DNA of 64,000 nt from Psettodes erumei. Lineage: Eukaryota > Chordata > Actinopteri > Pleuronectiformes > Psettodidae. The number at the start of each line of letters is the position of its first letter. The stretch's first letter is position 1. Below are positions 61,801 to 62,890 of the stretch, one piece after another. The stretch covers positions 434,501 through 498,500 of the forward strand of contig JAFBJZ010000879.1 of NCBI GenBank assembly GCA_016785225.1, read 5' to 3'. The notes beneath the pieces were generated by a model. It was not told the origin of the DNA and made no database searches. It was given only the letters and a program-made list of their open reading frames with translations. The position numbers and the translations under genes were made by a program.

Positions 61801-61894
61801 CTGCCTGAGGTTCAGCAGCACTCATCTGTATGCAGCCCTGGCCACTGCCCTGCACTCACTTGACTTCAGACAGAACTCCATCTACATCAGATGA
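2981..61894 (+). CDS. fbxw4: fbxw4 gene, F-box and WD-repeat protein 4 (9 coding exons)
   Basis: Spliced coding sequence: 2981-3165, 5444-5539, 5825-6010, 7408-7540, 7720-7805, 25736-25801, 48737-48877, 61344-61485, 61760-61894, totalling 1,170 nt or 389 residues plus stop. All introns are GT..AG and every phase closes. The product is recognised as FBXW4/dactylin from blocks such as DRVWSVAISP, GAGVLDM and EWEEPHDS..YC. FBXW4 is known as a substrate-recognition subunit of SCF (SKP1-CUL1-F-box) ubiquitin ligases: the F-box (about residues 4-50) binds SKP1 and the WD repeats bind substrate. No substrate can be inferred here. The protein is shorter than the roughly 412-residue human protein, mainly at the N-terminus. 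In other vertebrates the gene neighbours Fgf8 and its introns carry Fgf8 enhancers. Here introns 5, 6 and 7 make up about 53 of 59 kb. Confidence 0.95.
3166..5443 (+). other. fbxw4 intron 1
   Basis: Phase-2 intron of 2,278 nt from GTAAGA to a pyrimidine-rich TTTTTGCAG. The first 1 kb is AT-rich and featureless to me. Positions about 4180-5090 are distinctly more GC-balanced and have long open frames on the minus strand (115 and 89 codons), listed separately. The last 350 nt are AT-rich with nothing recognised. Confidence 0.85.
4180..5090 (-). other. unassigned coding-like block in intron 1
   Basis: Two consecutive minus-strand open frames (4450-4797, 115 codons; 4802-5071, 89 codons) in a roughly 900-bp block whose composition differs from its AT-rich surroundings. 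Neither translation resembles a family I know: no catalytic motif, zinc finger or retroelement signature is visible, and the residues are rich in Ser, Thr, Ala and Cys. The block is most simply an old insertion (decayed repeat or retrocopy) or a GC-rich non-coding segment. I do not call it a gene. Confidence 0.25.
5444..5539 (+). CDS. fbxw4: fbxw4 coding exon 2
   Basis: 96 nt (32 codons, phase 2 at both ends) between TTTTGCAG and GTAAGT. It covers residues 62-93 plus part of 94 and encodes the post-F-box linker, including PLKERVKIAQNWCDGVC and PLKWK. This matches the VPVKERVKVSQNW..G.C....LKW region of vertebrate FBXW4. Confidence 0.93.
5540..5824 (+). other. fbxw4 intron 2
   Basis: 285-nt intron with strong GTAAGT donor and TCTTCAG acceptor. 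Nothing else seen. Confidence 0.9.
5825..6010 (+). CDS. fbxw4: fbxw4 coding exon 3
   Basis: 186 nt (62 codons, phase 2 at both ends). It encodes LPWLQLDGDVLFLSQAANI, then the first clear WD-type repeat starting YSGHIGDVCRFVLMDSHLIS, residues about 94-155. The acceptor is TCTTCAG and the donor AG|GTAGCA. In vertebrate FBXW4 the corresponding segment is PWMQLEDD..YISQAN and DVCHFVLA.SHIVS. Confidence 0.93.
6011..7407 (+). other. fbxw4 intron 3
   Basis: 1,397-nt AT-rich intron ending in TTTGTCTGTCAG. No repeat family or element recognised. Confidence 0.85.
7408..7540 (+). CDS. fbxw4: fbxw4 coding exon 4 (WD repeat)
   Basis: 133 nt entering in phase 2 and leaving in phase 0, residues 156-200. 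It encodes SDGKILVHN, closing the first repeat, then LSGHNQEVNCLDS and LLISGSRDRTTR, the second WD repeat. The donor is CGG|GTCAGA, weak because +3 is C. It is nonetheless the only GT that joins in frame to exon 5, whose first residues (IWTL) complete the repeat as RDRTTR-IW. Confidence 0.9.
7541..7719 (+). other. fbxw4 intron 4
   Basis: 179-nt intron with non-consensus GTCAGA donor and TATTTTTCCAG acceptor. Nothing else recognised. Confidence 0.85.
7720..7805 (+). CDS. fbxw4: fbxw4 coding exon 5
   Basis: 86 nt entering in phase 0 and leaving in phase 2, residues 201-228 plus part of 229. It encodes IWTLTSSSPR, a short linker, and YDRVWSVAISPTL, which matches the DRVWS(I/V)AISP block of FBXW4 and starts the next propeller blade. 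The donor is AG|GTGAAT at 7806, opening the 17.9-kb intron 5. Confidence 0.92.
9530..9730. promoter_or_regulatory. candidate conserved non-coding element
   Basis: A repeat-free, compositionally balanced 200 bp with homeodomain-like GGTTAATTAAAA, E-box-type CAGGTG, and no coding potential. It contrasts with the AT-rich flanks. The call rests on texture and on the known placement of Fgf8 enhancers in Fbxw4 introns, not on alignment. Confidence 0.25.
9835..9861. repeat. (CA)n microsatellite
   Basis: Uninterrupted CA dinucleotides, preceded by a short TATA/TGTA-rich tract. Confidence 0.95.
11090..11740 (-). mobile_element. LINE reverse-transcriptase 3' fragment (decayed)
   Basis: The minus-strand translation gives pieces typical of the C-terminal RT region of fish LINEs (an ILGFHISD..LW-like motif from about 11510-11450, then a YAKKAQQ-like piece), interrupted by stops. 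The + strand shows the familiar complement CTCTCCTGTCTGCGGAT, then CTCGATGAAGGCGCGGTAGAAGG. It is a dead, 5'-truncated copy. Confidence 0.6.
11760..12560 (-). other. unassigned block with a 128-codon open frame
   Basis: Directly follows the LINE remnant. The minus-strand frame 11934-12320 (128 codons) and surrounding GC-balanced DNA may be the body of another decayed retroelement, but no RT, integrase or nuclease motif is visible. I do not recognise the product. Confidence 0.25.
12880..13060. promoter_or_regulatory. candidate conserved non-coding element
   Basis: Repeat-free block with E-box CAGGTG, GCTAACAGCTGACTTAAGTG and a GC-balanced tail, flanked by pyrimidine-rich and AT-rich DNA. No frame is coding-like. 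Regulatory status is inferred only. Confidence 0.22.
13061..14540 (+). other. intron 5, AT-rich stretch
   Basis: Nothing recognised. Many short A/T runs and a 107-codon minus-strand open frame (13083-13406) without family resemblance. Confidence 0.6.
14545..15060 (-). mobile_element. Tc1-like transposon remnant A
   Basis: On the + strand it reads as the complement of a fish Tc1-like transposase. Typical blocks are TGGTCAAACCTCCTTTG, ATCAGACCTGCACGA, TTCTGGCCCATGCTTC and TCCACAGCATCTGTATTGG. Only part of the element is left, with many substitutions and stops. Confidence 0.6.
15061..15500 (+). other. intron 5 stretch without features
   Basis: AT-rich, no repeat or motif recognised. Confidence 0.6.
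15600..16300. promoter_or_regulatory. candidate conserved non-coding element
   Basis: About 700 bp of repeat-free, GC-balanced DNA, with CAATTAG near 16115-16122, polypyrimidine tracts, AGATAACC (GATA-like) at about 16301, and GCGATAAGG. It carries a 196-codon minus-strand open frame (15519-16109), which I regard as chance because it has no domain, biased Trp/Gly/Cys/Ser content and no neighbouring exons. Confidence 0.28.
16301..17638 (+). other. intron 5 stretch without genes
   Basis: Short CA-rich tracts at 16289-16302 and 16386-16399, then AT-rich DNA. Nothing recognised. Confidence 0.6.
17640..17658. repeat. poly(T) tract
   Basis: Nineteen consecutive T residues. It may be the poly(A) tail of a minus-strand retroinsertion, but no body is recognisable. 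Confidence 0.8.
17700..18093. mobile_element. piggyBac-type MITE
   Basis: About 390 bp bounded by TTAA on both sides (17700-17703 and 18090-18093), the target site of piggyBac elements. The inner ends are imperfect inverted repeats: CCCTTGGATGCATGACC on the left, and CCTTAGATGCATAAGTGGG when the right end is read in reverse. The interior is AT-rich with no transposase, so it is non-autonomous. Confidence 0.6.
18160..18210 (+). repeat. fragment of common teleost dispersed repeat
   Basis: TGTACACCCTGGACAGGTTG followed by CCAGTCTATCA is a recognisable conserved part of a widespread fish repeat, apparently the same family as at 1690-1760 and 50105-50205. Confidence 0.5.
18211..18935 (+). other. 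intron 5 stretch without features
   Basis: AT-rich, nothing recognised. Confidence 0.6.
19230..19570. promoter_or_regulatory. candidate conserved non-coding element (strong texture)
   Basis: A 340-bp island without repeats and with evenly mixed composition. It includes GGCCATTGTGTCC (SOX-like), CCCTTTGAGC (TCF/LEF-like), AGATAAAAGC (GATA-like), a TATAAAAG and TTAACAAACCTC (FOX-like). No open frame spans it. Assignment as a regulatory element is an inference from texture and gene context. Confidence 0.35.
19571..21230 (+). other. intron 5 stretch without genes
   Basis: AT-rich, including a CAA/AAC-rich patch at about 20068-20105. No mobile element recognised. Confidence 0.6.
21240..21930. 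promoter_or_regulatory. candidate conserved non-coding element split by a GT microsatellite
   Basis: Two GC-balanced, repeat-free halves flank a (GT)n run. Motifs include GATAAGGTTAACC, AACACTAATTACTG (homeodomain core TAATTA) and several AGGTCA-like half sites (GGGTCAGAGGTCACCC forms a nuclear-receptor-like direct repeat at about 21778-21793). No coding frame of quality. Inference only. Confidence 0.33.
21461..21492. repeat. (GT)n microsatellite
   Basis: Sixteen uninterrupted GT units. Confidence 0.95.
22845..23270 (-). mobile_element. LINE 3' end fragment
   Basis: AGATTAGATTTACTTTATTA, then ATCCCACAATGGGGAAATTC is the complement of a very common fish LINE 3' terminus. The following 350 bp (for example GTGGCACAGTTTCCACAGACAGTGTTCAGC) is probably its degraded body. 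No ORF survives. Confidence 0.55.
23271..24490 (+). other. intron 5 stretch without genes
   Basis: AT-rich. It includes an A/T-only 24-bp palindrome at 23697-23720. Nothing else recognised. Confidence 0.6.
24500..24900. promoter_or_regulatory. candidate conserved non-coding element, C-rich
   Basis: C-rich, repeat-free island (24560-24790), followed by AATCAAAGGATCACAAG (TCF/LEF-like ATCAAAGG) and GGGAAACAATGTG (SOX-like AACAATG). The apparent Pro/Ser/Thr-rich frame on the + strand (24509-24700) reflects the C-richness and is not credible as protein. Confidence 0.28.
24901..25735 (+). other. end of intron 5
   Basis: AT-rich, ending with a pyrimidine tract (CTCACTCTCTCTTTCTCTG) and TACAG acceptor of exon 6. 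Nothing else recognised. Confidence 0.7.
25736..25801 (+). CDS. fbxw4: fbxw4 coding exon 6
   Basis: A 66-nt exon isolated between two very large introns, residues about 229-250. It encodes SSFVTGTACCENLFPLRIWN, closely matching SSFVTGTACCGHFSPLRIWD of the mammalian protein, with the typical terminal RIW of a WD blade. The acceptor is TGTATACAG and the donor CG|GTAAGT. It is too short to be found except by homology and phase. Confidence 0.93.
25860..26210 (-). repeat. dispersed repeat shared with 690-840
   Basis: On the minus strand the order TGACTCAAT..GTGAAA, GGTGAAGAAT, AAGAGCCACCTCTGGCAA parallels the + strand at 690-830. The two copies are therefore the same family in opposite orientation. 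Family not identified. Confidence 0.4.
26517..26581. repeat. compound (TA)n(GA)n microsatellite
   Basis: (TA)17 followed directly by (GA)15. Confidence 0.95.
26690..27030. promoter_or_regulatory. candidate conserved non-coding element
   Basis: Repeat-free, balanced 340 bp following the microsatellite and ending before a G-rich segment. It carries TTTATCCAAATAGCAAATGA, CAATTAAAACAGG and several AACACA motifs. It is not coding-like on either strand. Regulatory role inferred only. Confidence 0.3.
27606..27630. repeat. (AT)n microsatellite
   Basis: Twelve to thirteen AT units adjoining the L1-like fragment. Confidence 0.9.
27635..28580 (+). mobile_element. L1-like LINE remnant (RT fragment)
   Basis: The + strand translates to KLKESIVGMKRGKSPGLDG, the conserved start of an L1-clade RT domain. 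A further fragment with NYRPLSML follows near 27845-27870 in another frame, then weak matches up to about 28260. Frameshifts, stops and deletions are abundant. The end with AAATAAACTAATC and ACTGAACTGAACTGAACCGA may be its 3' end. Confidence 0.55.
28590..29700 (+). other. intron 6 stretch, no gene
   Basis: Mixed composition with a few homeodomain-like AATTAATTTAG motifs near 28700. A 101-codon minus-strand frame (29379-29684) has no family resemblance. Possibly partly regulatory, but not supported further. Confidence 0.5.
30435..30456. repeat. short interstitial telomere-like repeat
   Basis: Three and a half copies of TAACCC in a row, matching the vertebrate telomere unit. Too short to be more than an interstitial trace. 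Confidence 0.8.
31200..31550 (-). mobile_element. decayed DNA-transposon-type dispersed repeat
   Basis: Blocks such as GACACAAAGTTGGAATATTG, CAGTATTAAGATTACTCTTC and TGGAAGTGAAGGGCCCAA resemble a widespread fish DNA-transposon family whose consensus I recognise only in part. Heavily mutated. Confidence 0.4.
31630..31950. promoter_or_regulatory. candidate conserved non-coding element
   Basis: Repeat-free, C-rich island with CCCCCTTTGATGCAAG (TCF/LEF-like), GCATTAGCAC, and TTCCTGTTTCTGTGG (ETS/RUNX-like). No frame resembles a protein family. Inference only. Confidence 0.25.
33044..33103. repeat. perfect inverted repeat (26-bp arms, 8-nt loop)
   Basis: Arm 33044-33069 is the exact reverse complement of 33078-33103, with spacer TGTTTCAT. 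The sequence is mixed (contains ACGTTCATAAATC), not simple. It would form a very stable hairpin as RNA or a cruciform as DNA. No flanking target-site duplication obvious. Confidence 0.95.
33160..33192. repeat. (TATC)n microsatellite
   Basis: Imperfect TATC/ATCT tetranucleotide tract. Confidence 0.85.
34305..34405. repeat. (ATT)n(AAT)n(ATT)n compound microsatellite
   Basis: ATT units switch to AAT (34331-34361) and back to ATT, making self-complementary blocks able to fold on each other. It lies just left of the Tc1 element. Confidence 0.9.
34444..36037 (-). mobile_element. Tc1/mariner transposon, DD38E type, nearly complete
   Basis: A 1.59-kb element flanked by TA at 34444-34445 and TA at 36036-36037. 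Terminal inverted repeats are imperfect: CACTACCGTTCAAAATTTGG on the left, and GCTTGCCGTTCAAAAGTTTG from the right end in reverse, each followed by GGTCAC. A single minus-strand ORF fills the centre. This architecture and length are typical for Tc1-like elements in fish. It sits in intron 6 in opposite orientation to fbxw4. Confidence 0.9.
34664..35632 (-). CDS. Tc1-family transposase, full-length ORF, catalytic first Asp lost
   Basis: 322 codons, uninterrupted. The N-terminal paired-type helix-turn-helix region (about residues 1-115: SMREIAKKLKISNNS, RSGRP, VSPSTVKRQL) binds the inverted repeats. The DDE domain follows. Between the second Asp (D243, in QQDNDPKHT) and the Glu (E282, in SPDLNPIELLW) there are 38 residues, so it is a DD38E enzyme rather than the usual DD34E. 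The position of the first Asp is Gly153 (VLWMGKSKFEVF; usual pattern is W-x-D-E-S-K-F). The codon is at 35174-35176. Cleavage and strand transfer should be impossible, although the ORF has no stop or frameshift. Confidence 0.88.
   Translation of the reverse strand: MAGKRELSCETRQSILVLRNESYSMREIAKKLKISNNSMDYSLQRTAQTGSNQSRKRSGRPRCTAEQDKYIRVSSLRKRCVTGPQLVASINSTCKTPVSPSTVKRQLQDAGLQGRVAKKKPYLRLANKRKRLIWAKEHRHWTEDDWKKVLWMGKSKFEVFGSHRRIFVRRRTTEKMLEECLMPSVKHGGGNVMVWGCFGAGKVGDLFRVKGILNKEGYHPILQCHAIPCGQCLIGANFILQQDNDPKHTSKLCKNYLEKKQAAGILSVMEWPAQSPDLNPIELLWEQLDRMVNKKCPSSQSNLWEGLLEALGEISPDYLKKN
36038..36809 (+). other. intron 6 stretch between two DNA transposons
   Basis: AT-rich, nothing recognised apart from T-rich tracts near 36280. 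Confidence 0.6.
36818..37341. mobile_element. hAT-type MITE with perfect 8-bp target-site duplication
   Basis: 524 bp flanked by identical CTCTGCAC at 36810-36817 and 37342-37349. Ends are inverted: TAGTGGTGGGCGGATCGATC on the left, and TAGTGGTGTGCGATACTGCA from the right in reverse. Subterminal parts are rich in ATCGATA/TATCGAT motifs, as in many fish hAT elements. No transposase is encoded, so it is a non-autonomous element. The intact duplication suggests a fairly young insertion. Confidence 0.85.
37350..38470 (+). other. intron 6 stretch without features
   Basis: AT-rich, nothing recognised. Confidence 0.6.
38480..38900. promoter_or_regulatory. candidate conserved non-coding element
   Basis: Repeat-free, balanced block (for example TCAGCCATAGAGGGGGATCC, ACATAAGTGGTGCCATCAG). 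Open frames on both strands overlap here (113 and 86 codons), but none shows protein homology. Inference only. Confidence 0.28.
39080..39750. promoter_or_regulatory. candidate conserved non-coding element (best in window)
   Basis: A 670-bp island free of repeats. Its right half is dense in homeodomain- and POU-like motifs within 100 bp: CCATTAGCATCC, CTAATTAGCTG, TATGCATAG, CTCAATTAATCAAATCATCA, TTAACAC. Other sites include CTTTGATATAAG and ACTTCTTTGACTTAG (TCF/LEF-like) and AGCCAATGTGTCC. It is not coding. The combination is typical of developmental enhancers such as those known in vertebrate Fbxw4 introns, but conservation was not tested. Confidence 0.4.
40835..41857 (+). mobile_element. 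Tc1-like transposon remnant B, truncated at 3' end
   Basis: The left end starts near CAATTATTAGGAAAGTGAGT. Transposase pieces follow on the + strand: GQKRDLTDSKKSKIVKRFS at about 41048-41104, LRDMAKVRKAET near 41350-41388, then VLWTDEMRV..GPDGWARGW at 41458-41520 and GHRAPLRVRRQQGGGGVL. The first catalytic Asp (41470-41472) is kept. The second (QDNAPSH) is in a shifted frame at about 41740-41765, and the element stops inside SPDLN, before the third acidic residue, where Penelope-type sequence begins. Confidence 0.75.
41859..42060 (-). mobile_element. Penelope-type terminal sequence, with hammerhead-like core
   Basis: Joined directly to the broken Tc1 remnant. Both ends carry the same block in opposite directions (CTCAAGGAAATTTTAATC and GAAATTTCCTTGAGAT), followed by CATGACCTGGGCAAATGAGA, the tail also seen at 55525-55560 and 56960-56990. 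On the minus strand it reads CTGGTGA (41938-41944), a hairpin segment, then GAAA (41915-41918), a mutated hammerhead ribozyme core. Confidence 0.6.
42061..43170 (+). other. intron 6 stretch without genes
   Basis: Mixed, partly AT-rich. Nothing recognised. Confidence 0.55.
43180..43680. promoter_or_regulatory. candidate conserved non-coding element
   Basis: Repeat-free 500 bp, GC-balanced. It contains CATTGGCCTGG, TTGGTTAAATAAGAAGGCCC, TCCTTTAAATGGTTGC, GTATTAAATGGCAACAAAG (SOX-like AACAAAG) and two near-identical ATTCTGCAATAATACG / ATTCTCCAATAATC phrases about 35 bp apart. Not coding. Inference only. Confidence 0.33.
43980..46470 (+). repeat. large decayed teleost dispersed repeat
   Basis: Starts with TATAGCTGCAAGCAGCAGTT, then TTGGGGTTCTAACC. 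It contains GAGTTATGGCCAATTTCCTG, ACCAAAATTGGTGAAATTTT and similar phrases, and ends near CAATAGCCCCACCTACTGG. I recognise these phrases from a common fish repeat of non-coding, probably non-autonomous DNA-transposon type. Boundaries are approximate, and the middle part may hold more than one copy. Confidence 0.45.
46086..46109. repeat. perfect 24-bp palindrome
   Basis: Half-site ACTTGATAAGGA followed at once by its reverse complement, centred on GGATCC. It lies inside the large decayed repeat. Confidence 0.95.
46611..46630. repeat. (GT)n microsatellite
   Basis: Ten GT units, followed by a G-rich patch. Confidence 0.9.
46631..48290 (+). other. intron 6 stretch without genes
   Basis: Mixed-composition DNA. 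A minus-strand frame at 47834-48097 (87 codons) has no recognised homology. Nothing else. Confidence 0.55.
48295..48545 (+). mobile_element. LINE ORF fragment
   Basis: The + strand encodes EEAKRRAAFLAHPYKLTKLL-like sequence (frame from 48423), then GQKRTGTLSCS, a motif found between the endonuclease and RT domains of fish LINEs. An upstream Arg-rich stretch (48300-48420) is in another frame. It ends 190 bp before exon 7 and should not be mistaken for an exon. Confidence 0.55.
48737..48877 (+). CDS. fbxw4: fbxw4 coding exon 7 (WD repeat)
   Basis: 141 nt (47 codons, phase 2 at both ends), residues 251-297 plus part of 298. It encodes LECVCSLGAEFRRGAGVLDM, then FESPFQLFTCGYDTFIRLWD, a classical WD blade ending in RLWDLR. 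It matches GAGVLDVMYESPF.LLSCGYDTYVRYWDLR of FBXW4. The acceptor is CTTCACCAG and the donor CG|GTATGC. Confidence 0.94.
49130..49960 (+). mobile_element. Tc1-like transposon remnant C
   Basis: The left part shows a Tc1-type terminal phrase (CAGTTATTGGCACCCTAACC). The interior has IMLWGCFVASGLKALNLNVS-like coding on the + strand at about 49708-49770, a typical Tc1 transposase block. Many frameshifts. Confidence 0.55.
50105..50205 (+). repeat. fragment of common teleost dispersed repeat
   Basis: CAGCTGGGCTTGGTTCCAGC, then AACCCTGCAACCCTAAATTG and a terminal GATGGATGAATGA. This is the well-known end of a repeat family abundant in fish genomes. Confidence 0.6.
50500..50830. promoter_or_regulatory. 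candidate conserved non-coding element
   Basis: Repeat-free block with CATGTCAATGTCAAACATTC, GTTTACCCAAAGGC (FOX-like), GAGTGATTGATAGG and ACTGATTGATGC (PBX/HOX-like TGATTGAT twice). It lies between decayed repeats. Inference only. Confidence 0.3.
51055..51744 (-). pseudogene. gypsy integrase, zinc domain and catalytic core, truncated
   Basis: The HHCC zinc region (GHQFCHPGYHRTLALLQQRF, then SACSVCARRK) is in frame 51385-51744. The catalytic core (LTLVDRFSKSVHFV, IVSDRGPQFTS, GYHPQTNGQTERANQDL) is in frame 51055-51372. All three D, D, E residues are visible. The sequence leaves the integrase family right after ERANQDL, so the C-terminal domain is missing. Confidence 0.8.
51491..52375 (-). 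pseudogene. gypsy RT thumb, RNase H and integrase linker
   Basis: A long open frame (294 codons): KAKKCEFSILAVSFLGFII, then LQRFLGFANFYRRFI (thumb), then the RNase H core FIVEVDASDSGVGAVLSQ and HPCAFFSRRLSPAEQNYDVG. The expected 'ELLAI' helix reads NQELAYLRSARRLN. The C-terminal part continues to the integrase linker. Confidence 0.8.
52377..52670 (-). pseudogene. gypsy RT fingers/palm with altered catalytic box
   Basis: FTKLDLRNAYHLVRIREGDE and KTAFNTHLGHFEYQVMPF are standard RT motifs, and the first catalytic Asp (in KLDL) is present. The YxDD box reads Tyr-Leu-Tyr-Asp at 52420-52431, so one of the two metal-binding Asp residues is gone. A frameshift follows within the adjacent run of T. 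Confidence 0.75.
52642..53511 (-). pseudogene. gypsy protease and start of RT
   Basis: One 289-codon open frame. The aspartic protease region includes ADESFIDEGL and later VVVGLPWLKKHNPHIDW, a hallmark of gypsy proteases. The catalytic DSG motif lies in another frame, just upstream of a run of seven G at 53352-53358, so the frame is broken there. RT begins with FFVEKKDRSLRPCIDYTGLN and KYPLPLI before the frame is lost at about 52660. Confidence 0.8.
53743..54282 (-). pseudogene. gypsy gag, N-terminal part
   Basis: 179 codons from ATG at 54282. Helical N-terminus, a Pro-rich linker (TPPPPPAALPGPPPPPVDPP), then a capsid-like block (PARYSGDLGKCSEFLHQCSL, FIMSLCSEKASAW). The reading frame is lost at about 53750 and continues in another frame (53583-53831: AVSQLQSLNQGENSVSQYAL). 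Further on, at about 53510-53560, a CCHC knuckle is visible as CFYCGHEGNLRAKC. Asn stands where the knuckle His is expected. Confidence 0.8.
54299..54618 (-). repeat. 5' LTR of the gypsy element (about 320 bp)
   Basis: Read on the minus strand it begins TGTGATGGCCCGG and ends CCCTAACA, fitting the TG..CA rule. It contains TTTATAAAC as a TATA-like box near the middle and ATTAAAGA as a possible polyadenylation signal. The first ATG of gag follows about 17 nt downstream. Confidence 0.7.
54620..55312 (-). mobile_element. Penelope-like retroelement copy 1 (RT palm to linker)
   Basis: The minus strand encodes AMGSPVSPIVANLHMEEVE, FRYVDDTWVKIKTQE (catalytic YVDD at 55170-55181), YISFTREDVKDYSLPFLDCD, THTDQYLLFDLHHPLEHKLG and, near 54800-54720, a VIPYVSGVSEKLRRIF-like piece, all diagnostic of Penelope-like elements. 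Frames shift several times. The GIY-YIG endonuclease that should follow is absent: sequence changes to the gypsy LTR at 54619. Confidence 0.85.
55325..56990 (+). mobile_element. Penelope-like retroelement copy 2, internally deleted
   Basis: Opposite orientation to copy 1. Order on the + strand: terminal repeat with GACTAGCTCACCCTAGTCAG, CTGATGA (55472), CCTTGAGATAACCATGACCTG. Then the N-terminal coding region (LKEKADYLLQNLTSLLPGAT at about 55812-55875; LTHVEKEVFAKGLNFAMTPK at about 56088-56148; AEQLRLKVSAALSNAK at about 56218-56270). Then the start of RT (GPTKIPGPSQTHCQQHQLSH-like and NGCAMGSPVAPIVVNLYMEE). At 56865 it jumps from MEEV straight to terminal-repeat sequence, so the YxDD palm and the endonuclease are deleted. 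Several stops and frameshifts. Confidence 0.82.
56871..56925 (+). ncRNA. hammerhead-ribozyme-like core in Penelope terminal sequence
   Basis: CTGATGA at 56871-56877 and GAAA at 56897-56900 are the two conserved hammerhead boxes. Between them, 56879-56885 (GCCTTTT) pairs with 56890-56896 (GAGAGGT), using some G-U pairs, around loop GGAT. Downstream, TATCTTCAAAGACCCGTA could form a short stem III. An unpaired A precedes stem II, and stem I is weak in this copy. Penelope-like elements are known to carry hammerhead motifs; activity of this copy is unlikely. Confidence 0.4.
56991..57450 (+). mobile_element. LINE reverse-transcriptase C-terminal fragment
   Basis: An open frame (56964-57440) encodes VHNSDDFIWSTNTSSTVKKA, then EQSLHVLWTLKRASLLPPIL, FYRGTVESVLASCITVCFEN and KALQRIERTAEGIMGSPPLH. 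This is the post-palm region typical of fish LINEs (pattern W..NT....KKA.Q.L..LR, FYR..VES.L..CI). It is joined without spacer to the end of Penelope copy 2. Confidence 0.7.
57740..57985 (+). mobile_element. LINE C-terminal fragment
   Basis: Across two frames: RRHQGRPRIHYRDIYQI, then IPQEEKV and GNWQKM resemble the GRP..RW.DYI..LAWERLG.P.EEL tail of a fish LINE polyprotein. Short, dead. Confidence 0.5.
57986..59480 (+). other. intron 7 stretch without genes
   Basis: Mixed, AT-rich DNA, including the GT microsatellite at 58846-58882. No coding homology recognised. Confidence 0.55.
58846..58882. repeat. (GT)n microsatellite
   Basis: GT tract with one TTGT interruption. Confidence 0.92.
59500..60190 (-). 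mobile_element. LINE RT fragment
   Basis: The minus strand encodes LLSIPGIVLNSSLQDRMKDA, then QLQDQQAGLHKDRSCTDQTA and TLHIILEGYE, corresponding to RT motifs of a fish LINE (pattern L.SIPGK......RM..........QAGFRK.RSC.DQI.TLR.I.E). The active-site part downstream is lost and the upstream part (59820-60190) is badly decayed. Confidence 0.65.
60191..61343 (+). other. end of intron 7
   Basis: No element recognised. It includes a GC-balanced segment at 60690-61080 of unknown nature and ends with the TTCCCAATAG acceptor of exon 8. Confidence 0.55.
61344..61485 (+). CDS. fbxw4: fbxw4 coding exon 8 (WD repeat)
   Basis: 142 nt entering in phase 2 and leaving in phase 0, residues 298-345. It encodes KCVMEWEEPHDSALYCIQTD, then GSSYYGVVRLWDKRQ. 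This is the best conserved part of the protein relative to other vertebrates and forms another propeller blade. The acceptor is TTCCCAATAG and the donor CAG|GTATGC. Confidence 0.95.
61486..61759 (+). other. fbxw4 intron 8
   Basis: 274-nt phase-0 intron from GTATGC to CATTGTGCAG. It holds AT-rich sequence, and around 61520-61570 a fragment resembling fish Tc1 ends (ATGGCCAAATATTGGCACCC). Nothing else. Confidence 0.8.
61760..61894 (+). CDS. fbxw4: fbxw4 coding exon 9 with stop
   Basis: 135 nt (44 codons plus TGA at 61892-61894), residues 346-389. It encodes SSPVYCLRFSSTHLYAALAT, then LHSLDF, the last propeller strand. It matches the FBXW4 C-terminus (SSPVYCLR...HLYAAL...HVLDF). The chain is a few residues longer than the mammalian one after LDF (RQNSIYIR). 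Confidence 0.94.
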   Translation, partial: FFQLSSDTVSSPVYCLRFSSTHLYAALATALHSLDFRQNSIYIR

Positions 61895-61960
61895 TACACA
61901 CAAATGTACCAGTTCAATAAAGATTTTTTCACAATAAATGTATTCACATTTTGAAATGAA
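61895..61960 (+). terminator. fbxw4 3' UTR with polyadenylation signals
   Basis: Two canonical AATAAA hexamers lie just 22 and 39 nt after the stop codon (61916-61921 and 61933-61938), so the 3' UTR is predicted to be very short. Cleavage is expected about 10-30 nt beyond one of them. Confidence 0.7.
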
Positions 61961-62019
61961 CTTCAGCTTCATCAGTGTTGCACACCACTTTTAGATTTAG
62001 AAGAACTAAAACTATGGAG

Positions 62020-62890
62020 TTCTTCTCGTATAGCGTGCAGTAAGGAGTCTACAAAGTAGACTCCTAGCTGGTGCATTGCAAGCAATGCATATACTACTGT
62101 CGTGCGCGTTTATTATTATTATTATATCAAAAACTTTGTCCGCTAACTCGTCCCGCAGCTTTGAGAAAAATGCTACACATGTTATATCAAAACGTGTGGT
62201 CTGATCGGGAATGGTGTGCTATGACTTTTCTTGGCATTCGGCGTTACCACGGCGATGAAAATGGCGAGATGTTAGGGGGCATCACGCTCAATCACTTATC
62301 ATTGGGATTGGGGGTTTATCGGCGGTCAAGTGCTGTGCATTTCCATGGCAGCTCGTGTCTGCTGGCAAAGCTGTTTCCAATCAGCCAATCAGACGCCTTC
62401 TCTTGACCGCTCCTGACAAACACACAAACATGTTTGTCAGCTGAGCTGCTCTTAGAGTGTCTTCCATTTGTTTCCTATGGATTCAGTCTAACTCTCCCCA
62501 TAACTGTGACTTGCCTGAGCCTGAGCCTTACCCTACCCTACCCTACACTAACTGCAATGTAAACCGCACAGACACACACACGGCACACAATGGCACACCC
62601 ATCCAACAGCACACACCCACACAGAGACATACTAACACATACAGACAGACATACACACATTGAGACACGTGCACACCCATCCAACTACGCACACACAAAC
62701 AAATACGTACACAGACACAAACACTCAATAGGAGCTATGGCGTCTGAGTCGGGTACACCGTTTGAGGCCGCATTTCCAATGTGTTTTGGCATTTTTCCCA
62801 ACGTGGCGGGTTCGGTTCCGGTACACAGCAGCATGCACATGTCAAAATTTGCATGGGAATTTTCTAAAGGGGCTCTCCAGTGATAAAGTA
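62020..62890. repeat. structured teleost dispersed repeat in 3' flank
   Basis: Starts about 130 bp past the fbxw4 stop with two perfect hairpins (62043-62065, 62072-62089), a TTATTATTATTATTA tract and GC-rich DNA with many CpG. It ends near AAATTTGCATGGGAATTTTC, a phrase I recognise from a common fish repeat. A CA-rich block (62570-62730) interrupts it. Frames here are not coding-like. Confidence 0.45.

Noticed and set aside
62543..62728. Cys/Val-rich minus-strand frame as a secreted peptide
   Set aside because: It translates a CA/GT-rich tract.
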